A DNA stretch of 64,000 bases from Anaeromyxobacter dehalogenans 2CP-1 (GTDB lineage: Bacteria; Myxococcota; Myxococcia; Myxococcales; Anaeromyxobacteraceae): NCBI RefSeq assembly GCF_000022145.1, contig NC_011891.1, forward strand, positions 186,001-250,000, read 5' to 3'. A program made the translations under genes and the position numbers. Shown here one piece after another: positions 54,632 to 63,719 of the stretch. The notes beneath the pieces are model-generated. The model was not told where the DNA came from and made no database searches. It saw only the letters and a list, made by a program, of their open reading frames with translations. Every line of letters starts with the position of its first letter. Position 1 is the stretch's first letter.

Positions 54632-55321
54632 CTACCCGGTGCCGCCCCGCCCCTGGCTCCGCGCCTCCCACCGCCGCTGCAGCGCCCGCCAGCCGTCCTC
54701 GGCGGCCACCGCGGCGCGCCCCGTCTCCCCGGCGCGCGCCTGCGCCTCCCGCTCGGCGGCGACCGCCTTCGCGAGGTGCGCGTCGAAGCGCCGCGCGTCG
54801 TACTTGCCGGCGGCCGGGATGCCCGCCCTCGCGAGCGCCTGCAGCTTCGCCTGCTCCAGGCGCGCCTGCGCGGCGTCGGCGTGCGCCTCGGCGGCGTCGA
54901 CATCCGCCTGGCGGGCCTCGGCCAGCCTCTTCGCGAACACGAGGTGCGCGTCGGCCGCCTGGCGGCGCAGCCCGGCGGTGTCGGCGAGCGCCTGGGCGCG
55001 CGCCTTCCAGGCGGTGTCGCCGGCCGAGTTCGCGCCCTTCGCCTCGGTGGCGGCGCGCTGCAGGTCGGCCTCGGCGGCGGTGCGATCCGCCTCCGCGTAG
55101 CCCTGCTCGCGCTTCGCCTCCTGCAGGCGCAGCTTGGCGCGGGCCACCGCGTCGTGCGCGGCGGCCGCGTCGGCGCGGGCCGGCCCCACCGGCCCGAGCT
55201 GGTCGGGCCCGAGCCGGCCGAAGTCGGCGTCGGACACCGGCGTGAAGTCCTGCCGCGTCTGGACGGTCCGGCAGCTCGCCAGGACCGCCAGCGCCATCCC
55301 CGCTGCAAAGGCGGCGCGCAT
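54632..55321 (-). CDS. Coiled-coil lipoprotein, unknown function
   Basis: A 229-residue lipoprotein: signal MRAAFAAGMALAVLASCRT with cleavage before C17. The rest is a long Ala-rich helix (residues about 50-220) like periplasmic coiled-coil proteins, for example LKRLAEAR-type heptads in LVFAKRLAEARQADVDAAE. No enzyme domain. A neighbouring lipoprotein lies upstream on the same strand; the two may be co-expressed. Confidence 0.7.
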   Translation of the reverse strand: MRAAFAAGMALAVLASCRTVQTRQDFTPVSDADFGRLGPDQLGPVGPARADAAAAHDAVARAKLRLQEAKREQGYAEADRTAAEADLQRAATEAKGANSAGDTAWKARAQALADTAGLRRQAADAHLVFAKRLAEARQADVDAAEAHADAAQARLEQAKLQALARAGIPAAGKYDARRFDAHLAKAVAAEREAQARAGETGRAAVAAEDGWRALQRRWEARSQGRGGTG

Positions 55322-55378
55322 GGCAACTCCCCCGGCGGGAAATCTGCGGCCGCGCGTGGGGCGCGGCACGCGCCGACG

Positions 55379-56356
55379 CTACTCGCCCTCGTCGGCGGGC
55401 TCGCCGGGCCGCGCCGGCTCCTCGCCGCGCTTCTTCAGGCCGGCGGCCTCGAGCGCGGTGGACGGGCCGGCCGGCTTGCGCTCGTCGGGCAGCGCGCCGG
55501 CGGGCGCGGTCACCGCCCCGACCGCCGCGCCGAGCGCCTTCACCTCCGCGAGCAGCTCGATCCGCGCCTTCACGCCGGGTGCGTTCGGCACCTCGAAGGC
55601 GCCGGAGAGCCGAACGCGCAGCGGCACCCCGGTCTCGGCGTCGGCGAGCAGCTCACCGTCCGCGGCGACCGGCACGCGACCCTGCAGGAACCCGAGGCGG
55701 CGGGCGGTGTCGGGGTCGGGCGCGGGCGTCCCCGGCGGCGGCGGCGGCGTGGCGGGCGGCTTGGCGCCGGGCGCCGGGGGCGCGAGCGAGAGGCGGTAGC
55801 GGCGGGCGGCGCGGCCGAGCAGGCGCGCCTCGCCGGCGGGCTCGAGCCGGAGCGCCGGGCCGACCAGCGCGGCCACGGTGCCGGCCAGGCGGAAGCTGTC
55901 GTCGCGGAAGCGGCGGGCGTCGCGGCCGCGGTCGGTGGGGCGCTCCCGGAACGGCGCGGGCAGCGCGCGGGCGTAGGTCGTCCCGCCCGTCCAGATCACC
56001 TGCTTTCCGCCGGACGAGCCGGGGCCGAGGCCGGGGTCGATCTCGGCGCGCACCTCGAACTCGCCGGTGGCGGACTGGCGGAGCTGGTGGTGCTCGGTCA
56101 CGTGCACCTGCCGCGCCTCGTCGCCGGGCGCGGCGACGGTCCACTCGGCCGCCGCGGTCCAGTCGAACGCGCCCAGCCGGCGCGCCGCCTCGTCGGCGTC
56201 GAGCGCCAGCGCGGCCTCGGGGTGCTCCGGGTCGAACGCGGCGGGGGCGGGCTCGTGCGGCCGGTCCTCGCGCCCGAGCACGCGCGCGCGCGCCTCCGGG
56301 TCGCTGCGGGAGCAGGCGAGGGCGACGAGGCACAGGGCGAGCGGGGCGCGGCGCAT
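55379..56356 (-). CDS. Putative lipoprotein, unknown function
   Basis: A 325-residue protein with signal MRRAPLALCLVALACSR, lipidated at C15. The mature protein is beta-rich with aromatic pairs (FDWTAAAEWTVAAPG, KQVIWTGGTTYARAL), a Pro-rich linker at about 200-220, and a charged tail. It resembles a LolA/outer-membrane-lipoprotein-type beta sheet only loosely. It follows hflX on the same strand with a short gap. Confidence 0.65.
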   Translation of the reverse strand: MRRAPLALCLVALACSRSDPEARARVLGREDRPHEPAPAAFDPEHPEAALALDADEAARRLGAFDWTAAAEWTVAAPGDEARQVHVTEHHQLRQSATGEFEVRAEIDPGLGPGSSGGKQVIWTGGTTYARALPAPFRERPTDRGRDARRFRDDSFRLAGTVAALVGPALRLEPAGEARLLGRAARRYRLSLAPPAPGAKPPATPPPPPGTPAPDPDTARRLGFLQGRVPVAADGELLADAETGVPLRVRLSGAFEVPNAPGVKARIELLAEVKALGAAVGAVTAPAGALPDERKPAGPSTALEAAGLKKRGEEPARPGEPADEGE

Positions 56357-56399
56357 GGCGGGGCATCCTCTCACGAGATCCGGCGGCCCGGGGGGCGCC

Positions 56400-58223
56400 T
56401 CACGAGACGCGGCGCAGCGAGGACGGGAGCAGCCGCGGCGGGCCCGGCTCGCCGGGGCCCGGCACGGAGGCGGCGGCGGGCGCGGGCGGCTCCGGGGCGA
56501 GCGGCTCGGGCGCGGCCACGTCCGCGAGGTGCTCGGCGGCGCCCGCACCCTCCTCGCCGGCGGGGGCCGCGATCACGTCGCCGAGCGCCACCCGGCCGTC
56601 GGTCCAGAGCAGCTGCTCGCAGCGCGAGAGCAGCCCGGCCAGGCCTGCCCGGGTGACCGCGGACACCGCCGCCGCGTCGCGCCGCTGCGCGAGGGCGGCC
56701 CGCGTCTCCGGCGGGAGGCGATCGACCTTGTTGAGCACGAGGAGGCGGCGCTTCCCGTCGAGGCCGAGGCCGCGCAGGATCTCCTCCACCGCCGCGATCT
56801 GCTCGTCCTGCCGCGGGTCCGACGCGTCCACCACGTGCAGCAGCAGGTCGGCGTCGCCGAGCTCCTCCAGCGTGGCCCGGAACGCGTTCACGAGGTCGGG
56901 CGGCAGGTCGCGGATGAAGCCCACCGTGTCGGTGATGATCACCTCGCGGTCGCGCGGGAAGCGCAGCCGGCGGCTGGTGGGGTCGAGCGTCGCGAACAGC
57001 TTGTCCTCGGCGAGCACCGCCGAGTCGGTGAGCGCGTTGAGCAGGGTGGACTTGCCGGCGTTGGTGTAGCCGACGATGGAGAGCACCGGCAGGCCGCGGG
57101 CGTTCCGCTGCTTGCGGCGCAGGTGGCGGTCGGCGCCGAGCGCCTCGATGCGCCGCTCCAGCGCGGTGATCCGGTCGCGCACCCGGCGGCGGTCGATCTC
57201 GAGCTTCGTCTCGCCGGGCCCGCGCCCGCCGATGCCGCCGGCGAGGCGCGAGAGCGAGTCGTCGCGTCCCACCAGCCGCGGGTACAGGTACTTCAGCTGC
57301 GCCAGCTCGACCTGCAGCTTGCCGTCGGCCGACTGGGCCCGCTGCGCGAAGATGTCGAGGATGAGCTGGGTGCGGTCGAGGATCTTGAGGCTGGTGGCCT
57401 CGGCGATGTGGCGCGCCTGCGACGGCGACAGCTCGGCGTCGAACACGATCACCGTGGCCATGCGCTGCATGGAGCGCAGGACGATGTCCTCGAGCTTCCC
57501 CTTGCCGATGAGGTAGCGCGGGTCCGGGTCGCGGCGGAGCTGCAGCGTCGCCTCCAGCACCTCCACGCCGGCGGTGCGGGCCAGCTCCTTCAGCTCCTCG
57601 AGCGAGGCCTCCGCCTCGGCGCGCCCGCGCCCCTTGCCGCCGAACCCCACCAGGATGGCGCGCTCCCGGCCGCCGGTGCGCCGCGCCGCGCGCGCCCGGG
57701 CGAACTCGTCCTCGAGCGCGAGCGCGCCGGAGAGCGCGTCGTAGGCGAGGTCGTGGACGGTGGGCGCCTCCTCGTCCTTCCACATGGCGCCCTGCGGGTT
57801 CTCCGGCAGCAGGTGGGCGTAGTGCACCCGCCCCGGCAGGCCGTCCTCGCGCACCTCGATGGCCGCCACGAGGTCGAGCCGGAGCAGCGCCAGGTCGGTG
57901 TGGTCGTCGCGGGTGAGCGGCTCGCCGTTCAGGTGCGTGTGCACGAGCCGCAGGCCGCGCAGTCGGCTCTCGCCGGCGCGACCGCGGCCGACGTCCGGGA
58001 GGTCGAGCTTGCGGGCGTCGCCGACCACCACCGCCTGCACGTCGCCCTTGCGGTCGAGGAGCACGCCGACCTGCCGGTTGGTCTCGCGGGAGACCTCGGC
58101 GAGGTGGCGCGCCAGCTCGGGCGTCACGATCGACTGCGCGTCGACGCGGCGGCGGTAGGTGCGGCGGAGGGCGTGGAGCTGCGAGGGCTTGAGGCCGAGG
58201 GTGTTGCCGTGGACTTCTTGCAT
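56400..58223 (-). CDS. hflX: Ribosome-associated GTPase HflX, long form
   Basis: A 607-residue HflX. Residues about 1-170 are an N-terminal extension ([20 protein letters not shown] ... [17 protein letters not shown]) seen in long HflX proteins; then the HflX domain with [19 protein letters not shown], and the G domain with GYTNAGKST (G1), DTVGF (G3) and NKVD (G4). A Pro/Ala-rich tail of about 60 residues follows. HflX splits stalled ribosomes, fitting with rqcH in the window. TAGACT lies 11 bases before the ATG. Confidence 0.92.
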   Translation of the reverse strand: MQEVHGNTLGLKPSQLHALRRTYRRRVDAQSIVTPELARHLAEVSRETNRQVGVLLDRKGDVQAVVVGDARKLDLPDVGRGRAGESRLRGLRLVHTHLNGEPLTRDDHTDLALLRLDLVAAIEVREDGLPGRVHYAHLLPENPQGAMWKDEEAPTVHDLAYDALSGALALEDEFARARAARRTGGRERAILVGFGGKGRGRAEAEASLEELKELARTAGVEVLEATLQLRRDPDPRYLIGKGKLEDIVLRSMQRMATVIVFDAELSPSQARHIAEATSLKILDRTQLILDIFAQRAQSADGKLQVELAQLKYLYPRLVGRDDSLSRLAGGIGGRGPGETKLEIDRRRVRDRITALERRIEALGADRHLRRKQRNARGLPVLSIVGYTNAGKSTLLNALTDSAVLAEDKLFATLDPTSRRLRFPRDREVIITDTVGFIRDLPPDLVNAFRATLEELGDADLLLHVVDASDPRQDEQIAAVEEILRGLGLDGKRRLLVLNKVDRLPPETRAALAQRRDAAAVSAVTRAGLAGLLSRCEQLLWTDGRVALGDVIAAPAGEEGAGAAEHLADVAAPEPLAPEPPAPAAASVPGPGEPGPPRLLPSSLRRVS

Positions 58224-58344
58224 TCGTTGCGGGGAGTCTATCGCGGCGCCGCCGCCGGATCGACGCGATCTGCGGCGGGCGAGGGGCCGACCGCGCGGGG
58301 TCGGCCGGCGGGGGCGGGAGCGCCGCCGCCAGGTGCCCGGCCGG

Positions 58345-58620
58345 CTACGCGGCGACCGCGTCCAGGCCGAGGTAGCGCAGCAGCCGGAGCTGGTGCTGGC
58401 CGAGGCCGCGGAACGAGACGCGGATCCCGCGGGCGGAGAGCGCCTGCGCCAGCACCGCCAGGCCGAAGTCGTGCAGCTCGCGCACGTGGGTGAGGTCGAT
58501 CCGGACGAGCGAACCCGCCGGGGCGATGGCGAGCTGGGCCGCGAGCCGCCGGGCCGTCGGCACGTCGAGCACCCCGTCCATGCGGATGGCGTTCGCATCG
58601 AGCGCGATGGCCGGTTCCAT
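58345..58620 (-). CDS. STAS-domain protein
   Basis: A 91-residue single STAS domain: MEPAIALDANAIRMDGVLDV, LVRIDLTHVRELHDFGLAVLAQAL, ending LRLLRYLGLDAVAA. The position of the phosphorylatable serine of anti-anti-sigma factors is Asp-Phe (HDFG), so phosphorylation control as in SpoIIAA is unlikely; an MlaB-like structural role is possible. No anti-sigma kinase is adjacent. Confidence 0.8.
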   Translation of the reverse strand: MEPAIALDANAIRMDGVLDVPTARRLAAQLAIAPAGSLVRIDLTHVRELHDFGLAVLAQALSARGIRVSFRGLGQHQLRLLRYLGLDAVAA

Positions 58621-58670
58621 GGCTGTGTCCCCCGGGCGGCGCACGGACGGCGCCACCGTCGCTGCCCCAG

Positions 58671-58700
58671 GATTATCCGCGCCCGCCCGCACGATCCGCA
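58671..58700 (-). promoter_or_regulatory. Promoter of the STAS gene
   Basis: TTGCGG (58700-58695), 18-base spacer, GATAAT (58676-58671). About 50 bases of leader precede the ATG. Confidence 0.5.
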
Positions 58701-58925
58701 AACTCGCGGTGACGGCATGATGACGCACCGGAGGCGAGGCCGCGGCGGGCGCGGACGGGATCTCACGCGATCGGTGCAGGGGCGCGCCGCCCACAGCGGA
58801 GCCTTCCCCGGCGCCGGACCGGGCGCGCCCCATCCCCTGCGAGGAGGATGCGGGGCCGGCCGGGGCGGGGCCATGCTCACCGGGCCCTCACCGTGGTCCG
58901 GGATCTGCAAAGCCTGGAGACCGCC

Positions 58926-59216
58926 ATGAACCGGTTCGTCGTCCGCCGTCGCGCCGACGGCGTCGTGCACCTCCGGCGCCGCTCCTTCCGCCACCTCCTC
59001 GTCGATCGCATCGCCTGGACGATGGCCCTCCTGTTCGTCGCCACCGCCGCCGGGATGACCGCGCTCGTGGCGGCGCTGGTGGAGTTCCCGCTCGTCGTGA
59101 TCCTGCTCGCGCCCGTGGTCGGGCTGGGGATCTGGGCCGGCCGCCTGGCCCGCGGCGACGGGCTGCAGCCCGCGCCCGCGCCGGTCGACCCGCGCCCGCC
59201 GCGCCGCGTCGCCTGA
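58926..59216 (+). CDS. Small two-helix membrane protein
   Basis: Ninety-six residues: a basic N-terminal 33 residues (RRRADGVVHLRRRSFRHL), then two membrane helices (about 34-56 and 59-78) and a Pro-rich tail. No family recognised. A GGAG site lies 6 bases before the ATG. The composition suggests positive-inside anchoring with both ends cytoplasmic. Confidence 0.6.
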   Translation: MNRFVVRRRADGVVHLRRRSFRHLLVDRIAWTMALLFVATAAGMTALVAALVEFPLVVILLAPVVGLGIWAGRLARGDGLQPAPAPVDPRPPRRVA

Positions 59217-59249
59217 TCCGGCCGCGGCAGCCCGGCGCCGGAAATCCGA

Positions 59250-59265
59250 CACCGGCGGGCCGGTG
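59250..59265. terminator. Hairpin after the small membrane protein gene
   Basis: CACCGGC, GG, GCCGGTG: a perfect 7-base stem about 34 bases after the stop. No T-run. Confidence 0.35.
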
Positions 59266-59370
59266 CCGTGACGCGGATGTCCCGCCGGCGCGCCTCCCCC
59301 GCGCGCGATCCCTGCGCGCGGAGCGGGCAGGCGCGCGCCGATTGCGCGGCCCGCGCCGGCGGCGCACGCC

Positions 59371-59400
59371 TCGACGGGAGGTCTCCGGCGTGGTCATATC
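59371..59400 (+). promoter_or_regulatory. Possible promoter of the MFS gene
   Basis: TCGACG (59371-59376), 18 bases, CATATC (59395-59400), ending 9 bases before the ATG. Modest matches; listed because it fits the leaderless layout seen elsewhere. Confidence 0.35.
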
Positions 59401-59409
59401 GCCGCACCG

Positions 59410-60657
59410 ATGGACTCCCCCGCACAGAGCGCCCGCGCGGGCGCCGGCACCGTATTGAACGCGGCCGTGGTCGTCGCCGCCCTCGGCTACTTCGTCGACA
59501 TCTACGACCTCATCCTCTTCAACATCGTCCGGATCCCCAGCCTCACCGCGATCGGCGTCTCCGGCGACGCGCTGGTGTCGGAGGGGCTGTCCGTCCTGAA
59601 CTGGCAGATGGTGGGGATGCTGCTCGGCGGCATCGTCTTCGGGATCGTGGGCGACAAGCTGGGCCGGCTCCACATCCTGTTCGGCTCCATCACGCTCTAC
59701 TCGATCGCCACCATCGCGAACGGGTTCGTGCACGATCTCGCCACCTACAAGGCGCTCCGCTTCGTGGCCGGGCTGGGCCTCGCCGGCGAGCTCGGGGCGG
59801 GGGTGACGCTGGTGGCGGAGATCCTGCCGGCCCGGCTGCGCGGCTACGGCACCATGCTCGTCGCCTCGGTGGGCGTGTCGGGCGCCATCGTCGGGAACGT
59901 GGTGGCGAAGACGCTCGACTGGCGCGTGGCCTACTGGGTGGGCGGCGGGCTCGGGCTCCTGCTGCTCGTGCTCCGCATCAAGGTGAGCGAGTCGGGGATG
60001 TTCCAGGCGCTGCGCCACACCGCCGTGAGGCGGGGCGACTTCCTGGCGGTGTTCCGCGGGGCCGAGCGCTTCCGCCGCTACCTCTCCTCGATCCTGATCG
60101 GCGTGCCGATCTGGTGCTCGAACGCGATCCTGGTCGCGCTCGCGCCCGAGTTCGGGCGAACGCTGGGCGTGACCGGCCCGGTGACCGCGGGCGACGCGGT
60201 GATGTTCTTCTACGGCGGCCTGGTGCTGGGCGACCTGTCGAGCGGGTTCCTCTCGCAGGTGTGGCGGAGCCGGCGCAAGGTGGTGCTCCTGTTCGTGGCG
60301 CTGCTCGCCGCCGCCAACGTCTTCTACTTCGTGGCCGGCCGCGGCGCGTCGCCGGCGCTGTTCCTCGGCGCCTGCGGCCTGCTCGGCATCGCGGGCGGCT
60401 ACTGGGCCATCTTCGTCACCGTGGCCGCCGAGCAGTTCGGCACCAACCTGCGGGCGACCGTGGCGACCACCGTGCCCAACTTCGTGCGCGGCCTGGTCCC
60501 GGTGTGCACGCTCTCCTTCCAGTGGGCCCGCCCGCACCTCGGGCTGGTGGGCGCGGCGGCGGCGGTGAGCGCGCTCTGGTTCGGCCTCGCGCTCGTGTCC
60601 GCGTTCGGCCTGCGCGAGACGTTCGGCGTCGAGCTCGACTACGTCGAGGCGGACTAG
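59410..60657 (+). CDS. MFS transporter
   Basis: A 415-residue, 12-helix major facilitator protein. The A-loop motif GDKLGRLHILFGS (residues about 83-95), an acidic first helix ALGYFVDIYDLILFN and GELGAGVTLVAEILPARLRG in helix 4-5 match the metabolite:proton symporter groups (sugar/organic acid). Substrate cannot be told. No regulator adjacent. Stop is 2 bases before the exonuclease ATG. Confidence 0.85.
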   Translation: MDSPAQSARAGAGTVLNAAVVVAALGYFVDIYDLILFNIVRIPSLTAIGVSGDALVSEGLSVLNWQMVGMLLGGIVFGIVGDKLGRLHILFGSITLYSIATIANGFVHDLATYKALRFVAGLGLAGELGAGVTLVAEILPARLRGYGTMLVASVGVSGAIVGNVVAKTLDWRVAYWVGGGLGLLLLVLRIKVSESGMFQALRHTAVRRGDFLAVFRGAERFRRYLSSILIGVPIWCSNAILVALAPEFGRTLGVTGPVTAGDAVMFFYGGLVLGDLSSGFLSQVWRSRRKVVLLFVALLAAANVFYFVAGRGASPALFLGACGLLGIAGGYWAIFVTVAAEQFGTNLRATVATTVPNFVRGLVPVCTLSFQWARPHLGLVGAAAAVSALWFGLALVSAFGLRETFGVELDYVEAD

Positions 60658-60659
60658 GC

Positions 60660-61178
60660 ATGTCGGCGTACGTGGTGGACGTGGAGGCGGACGGGCCCAT
60701 CCCGGGCAAGTACTCCATGGTCTCGTTCGGCGCGGTGCGGGTGGAGCCGGGGCTGTCGCGCACCTTCCGCGGCGAGGTCCGGCCCATCTCCGACCTGTGG
60801 CTCCCCGAGGCGCTCGCGATCTCGGCCGTCACCCGCGAGCAGCACCTGCGCTTCGGCGAGCCGGGCGAGGTGATGGCCGCGTTCGAGCGCTGGATCCAGG
60901 AGACCACGAAGGGGAAGCCGGTGCTGTTCTCGGACAACCTCTCCTTCGACTGGCAGTGGATGAACTGGTACTTCCACACGTACCTGGGCCGGAACCCGTT
61001 CGGCTGGAGCGGCCGGCGCATCGGCGACCTCTACTGCGGGATGGTGAAGGACGGTCACGCTCAGTGGAAGCACCTCCGCCCCACCGCGCACGACCACGAC
61101 CCGGTGAACGACGCGAAGGCGAACGCCGGCGTGCTGCTCCAGCTCGTGCACATGGGCCTGAAGCTGAACCTCAAGTGA
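60660..61178 (+). CDS. DEDDh 3'-5' exonuclease-like protein
   Basis: A 172-residue RNase H-fold exonuclease: VVDVEADG gives the first D-x-E pair (D7, E9), FSDNLSFDWQWMNWYFHTY the second Asp, and HDHDPVNDAKANA the H-x(4)-D pair. Related to DnaQ/RNase T. No polymerase or helicase domain. Target (DNA or RNA) unknown. Close spacing with the transporter genes on both sides looks incidental. Confidence 0.8.
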   Translation: MSAYVVDVEADGPIPGKYSMVSFGAVRVEPGLSRTFRGEVRPISDLWLPEALAISAVTREQHLRFGEPGEVMAAFERWIQETTKGKPVLFSDNLSFDWQWMNWYFHTYLGRNPFGWSGRRIGDLYCGMVKDGHAQWKHLRPTAHDHDPVNDAKANAGVLLQLVHMGLKLNLK

Positions 61179-61185
61179 GCGCCCG

Positions 61186-61794
61186 GTGACGCCGTTCGCC
61201 CAGGGCGCCCTGCTCGGACTCTCCGCCGCCGCCCAGCCCGGGCCGTACCAGGCCTACCTGCTCGCGCAGTCGCTCCGGAACGGCGCGGTCCGCACGCTGC
61301 CGGTGGTGCTCGTGCCGCTCACCTCGGATCCGCCGGTCATCGCGGCGGTGCTGGTGGCGCTCGCGCAGGTGCCGGCGGGCCTGCTCCGGGCGCTGCAGCT
61401 CGCCGGCGGCGCGGTGGTGCTGTGGCTGGCCTTCTCGGCGCTGCGCGGGCTCTGCGCCCCGCTCGCCGCGCCCGAGGCGAGGGCGCCGCCGCGCGGCTTC
61501 TGGCGGGCGGTGCTGCTCAACTTCACGAACCCGAACGCCTGGATCTTCTGGAGCGCGGTGGGCGGCCCGGTGCTCGCGGCCGCCTGGCGGGACGGCCCGG
61601 CGGACGCGGGCGGGTTCCTGGCCGGCTTCTACGCGTTCCTCGTCGGCGGCAACGCCGCGCTGGTGGCCACGGCGGGCGGCCTGGGCCGGCTCGGCCCGCG
61701 CACCCAGCGCGCGCTCACCGCGATCTCCGGGCTGGCGCTGCTCGCGTTCGGCCTGTGGCAGCTCGCGAAGGGGCTGTCCGGCCCGCGCGCGTAA
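61186..61794 (+). CDS. LysE/RhtB-family exporter
   Basis: A 202-residue, about six-helix exporter: LLGLSAAAQPGPYQAYLLAQSLRNG matches the conserved N-terminal G-x(5)-PGP motif, and NFTNPNAWIFW matches the conserved NPK/NPN loop. Family members export amino acids or related metabolites. GTG start 7 bases after the exonuclease stop. Confidence 0.82.
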   Translation: MTPFAQGALLGLSAAAQPGPYQAYLLAQSLRNGAVRTLPVVLVPLTSDPPVIAAVLVALAQVPAGLLRALQLAGGAVVLWLAFSALRGLCAPLAAPEARAPPRGFWRAVLLNFTNPNAWIFWSAVGGPVLAAAWRDGPADAGGFLAGFYAFLVGGNAALVATAGGLGRLGPRTQRALTAISGLALLAFGLWQLAKGLSGPRA

Positions 61795-61800
61795 TCGCCG

Positions 61801-62670
61801 CTACTTGCCCGCGCCCTGCGCCGGCGGCGCGGGCGGCGGCGGGATCGCCTTCAGCCGCTCCTTCACCTTCGCCAGCTCCGCGCCGCTCCGCCCGCCCAAG
61901 CCGGTCAGGTGGTGCTCCGCGATGTAGCGATCGACCTTCTCGATCCGGTCCGGCGTGGCCGGGTGGGTCGAGAGGTAGGTGGTCCAGCCCGGCTGCTTGC
62001 CCTCGCCCTTCTCCAGCTTCTGGAAGAACGTGGCGATGCCGTGCGGATCGTAGCCGGCCGCGGCCGCGTAGCGGGCCCCGTACTCGTCGGCCTCGCTCTC
62101 GTCGGCGCGCCCGTACGCGAGCAGCGTGCCCTTGCCGGCCAGCCCCGCCGCGAGCTGCGCCGCGCCGTTCGGGTTCTTCCCGAGCGCGATGCCCATGACC
62201 GTCTCGAGCCCCATGGCGTTCACCATCTGGCGGGCCGAGTGGCGCGCCACCACGTGCCCCGCCTCGTGCCCGAGCACGCCGGCGACCTCGGCGGTGTCGT
62301 CGGCGGCGAGCAGCAGGCCGGAGTACACGTACAGGAAGCCGCCCGGGGTCGCGAACGCGTTCACCGTCTTCGGGTCGTTGATGACCTTCACCGACCAGTC
62401 CACGTCCGGCCGTTCCTTCTTGGCGCTCGCCAGGATCTTGCCGGTGACGCCCTGGACGTAGGCGTTCACGGCCGGGTCCTCGAGGTACTGGACGTGCTCC
62501 TTCGTCTCGAGCTGCTCCTTCACCTGCAGTCCGAGCTGCTTCTCCTGCTCGGTCGGAATGAGCACCGAGGCGATGGAGGTCTCGGTGGCGATGCGCTGCT
62601 TGCCGGTGCAGCCGGCGAGCGCCAGGATCGAGAGGAGCGCGAGGAGCGGGGTGCGAGACGGTCGGTGCAT
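61801..62670 (-). CDS. M48-family metalloprotease lipoprotein
   Basis: A 289-residue periplasmic lipoprotein protease. Lipobox LALAGC21; zinc motif HEAGH (H135, E136, H139) and third ligand in ESEADEYGARYA. STHPATPDRIEKV near residue 235 is typical of the BepA/LoiP/YfgC-type group, which maintains outer membrane assembly. GGAGGG precedes the ATG. It may act in the same envelope quality control as TamA/TamB, but it is distant on the map. Confidence 0.9.
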   Translation of the reverse strand: MHRPSRTPLLALLSILALAGCTGKQRIATETSIASVLIPTEQEKQLGLQVKEQLETKEHVQYLEDPAVNAYVQGVTGKILASAKKERPDVDWSVKVINDPKTVNAFATPGGFLYVYSGLLLAADDTAEVAGVLGHEAGHVVARHSARQMVNAMGLETVMGIALGKNPNGAAQLAAGLAGKGTLLAYGRADESEADEYGARYAAAAGYDPHGIATFFQKLEKGEGKQPGWTTYLSTHPATPDRIEKVDRYIAEHHLTGLGGRSGAELAKVKERLKAIPPPPAPPAQGAGK

Positions 62671-62862
62671 GCCGGTTCCCTCCGCCGCGCTTCTAGCGCC
62701 GGCCCGGGGCGGGGTCATCGTCCGCACGGGGGTGCGGCGCGAAGCCTGATCGGCCCGGGGCGCGGCGCGGCCGGGCCGCGTCCCGCGGTCCCCGGATTTG
62801 AAGCCCGCCGCTCCCTCGCGGTACAAGCGGACGGTCGATCCTTCACGCAGGGGGGCGTCACC

Positions 62863-63642
62863 ATGTCGCGCACGCGGGTCGCGGTCCTCTCGACCGCCTT
62901 CGCGGTGGTGGCCGCGGGGGTGTTCGGGCTCGGGTTCCTGCGCGGCGCCGCCGAGGCGTCCGCCGCGCCCGCGCCGCCGCCGCTCTCCAGCGAGTACCCG
63001 GGCGGCGCGCCCATCGACGCGGCGCGCATCCAGACCGGCCGGCTCACCTTCGAGCGGATGCCGGCCGAGGTCTCGGGCGCGCTCGAGCTCCACTCCGCGG
63101 AGATCGTGAAGCAGGCCGAGGTGCTCGCCACCAAGCAGGCCCGCATCACCGGCACCTGCGCGCCCGGCTCCGCCATCCGCGTGGTCGGCCAGGACGGCAC
63201 GGTGGTGTGCCAGCGCTTCCCCCGCGGCGTCGTCTCGGTGTCCTCGCTCGCCGGCCTCCCGCGCGTCTCCACCACCGCCACCACCCAGCTCAGCGTGCCT
63301 GGCGGCGTGGGGCGCTACCAGTCCGCGGGGGAGGACGACTTCCTGGTGGTCCCGGTGGACCTGCCCGACGGCGCGGTGGTGACGGGCTTCTCGTTCGTGT
63401 TCTGGGACAGCGACGCCAGGATCGACGGCGCCGCGTACCTGTACCGCTCCGACGACACCGCCATGGCTGCGCTCGTGACGAAGGAGGCCGCCGACGAGGT
63501 GCGGGTGGTGTCCACCCAGGACGTCGCCGCGCAGAAGGTGGACAACGCCGCCTTCGCGTACTTCGTCTACATGCAGCTCTCGGCCGCGGCCGGGCCGCGG
63601 CTCGTGCCCATCGCCGCGTCGGTGGCCTACAAGCTGCCGTGA
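62863..63642 (+). CDS. Exported protein, unknown function
   Basis: A 259-residue protein with a signal peptide or anchor (VAVLSTAFAVVAAGVFGLGF, residues 6-25). The mature region has two cysteines (ITGTCAPGSAIRVVGQDGTVVCQR), likely a disulfide, and a beta-rich C-terminal half (VTGFSFVFWDSDARIDGAAYLYR) that looks like a jelly-roll or stalk-tip domain. No family recognised. GGGGG upstream of the ATG. Confidence 0.65.
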   Translation: MSRTRVAVLSTAFAVVAAGVFGLGFLRGAAEASAAPAPPPLSSEYPGGAPIDAARIQTGRLTFERMPAEVSGALELHSAEIVKQAEVLATKQARITGTCAPGSAIRVVGQDGTVVCQRFPRGVVSVSSLAGLPRVSTTATTQLSVPGGVGRYQSAGEDDFLVVPVDLPDGAVVTGFSFVFWDSDARIDGAAYLYRSDDTAMAALVTKEAADEVRVVSTQDVAAQKVDNAAFAYFVYMQLSAAAGPRLVPIAASVAYKLP

Positions 63643-63719
63643 GGCGGCGCGCCGGATCGCGCCGCCGCGCGATCCCCGCCGCGATCGACGCGCGGTTTGC
63701 GTCTACAATGCCGCTCCCC

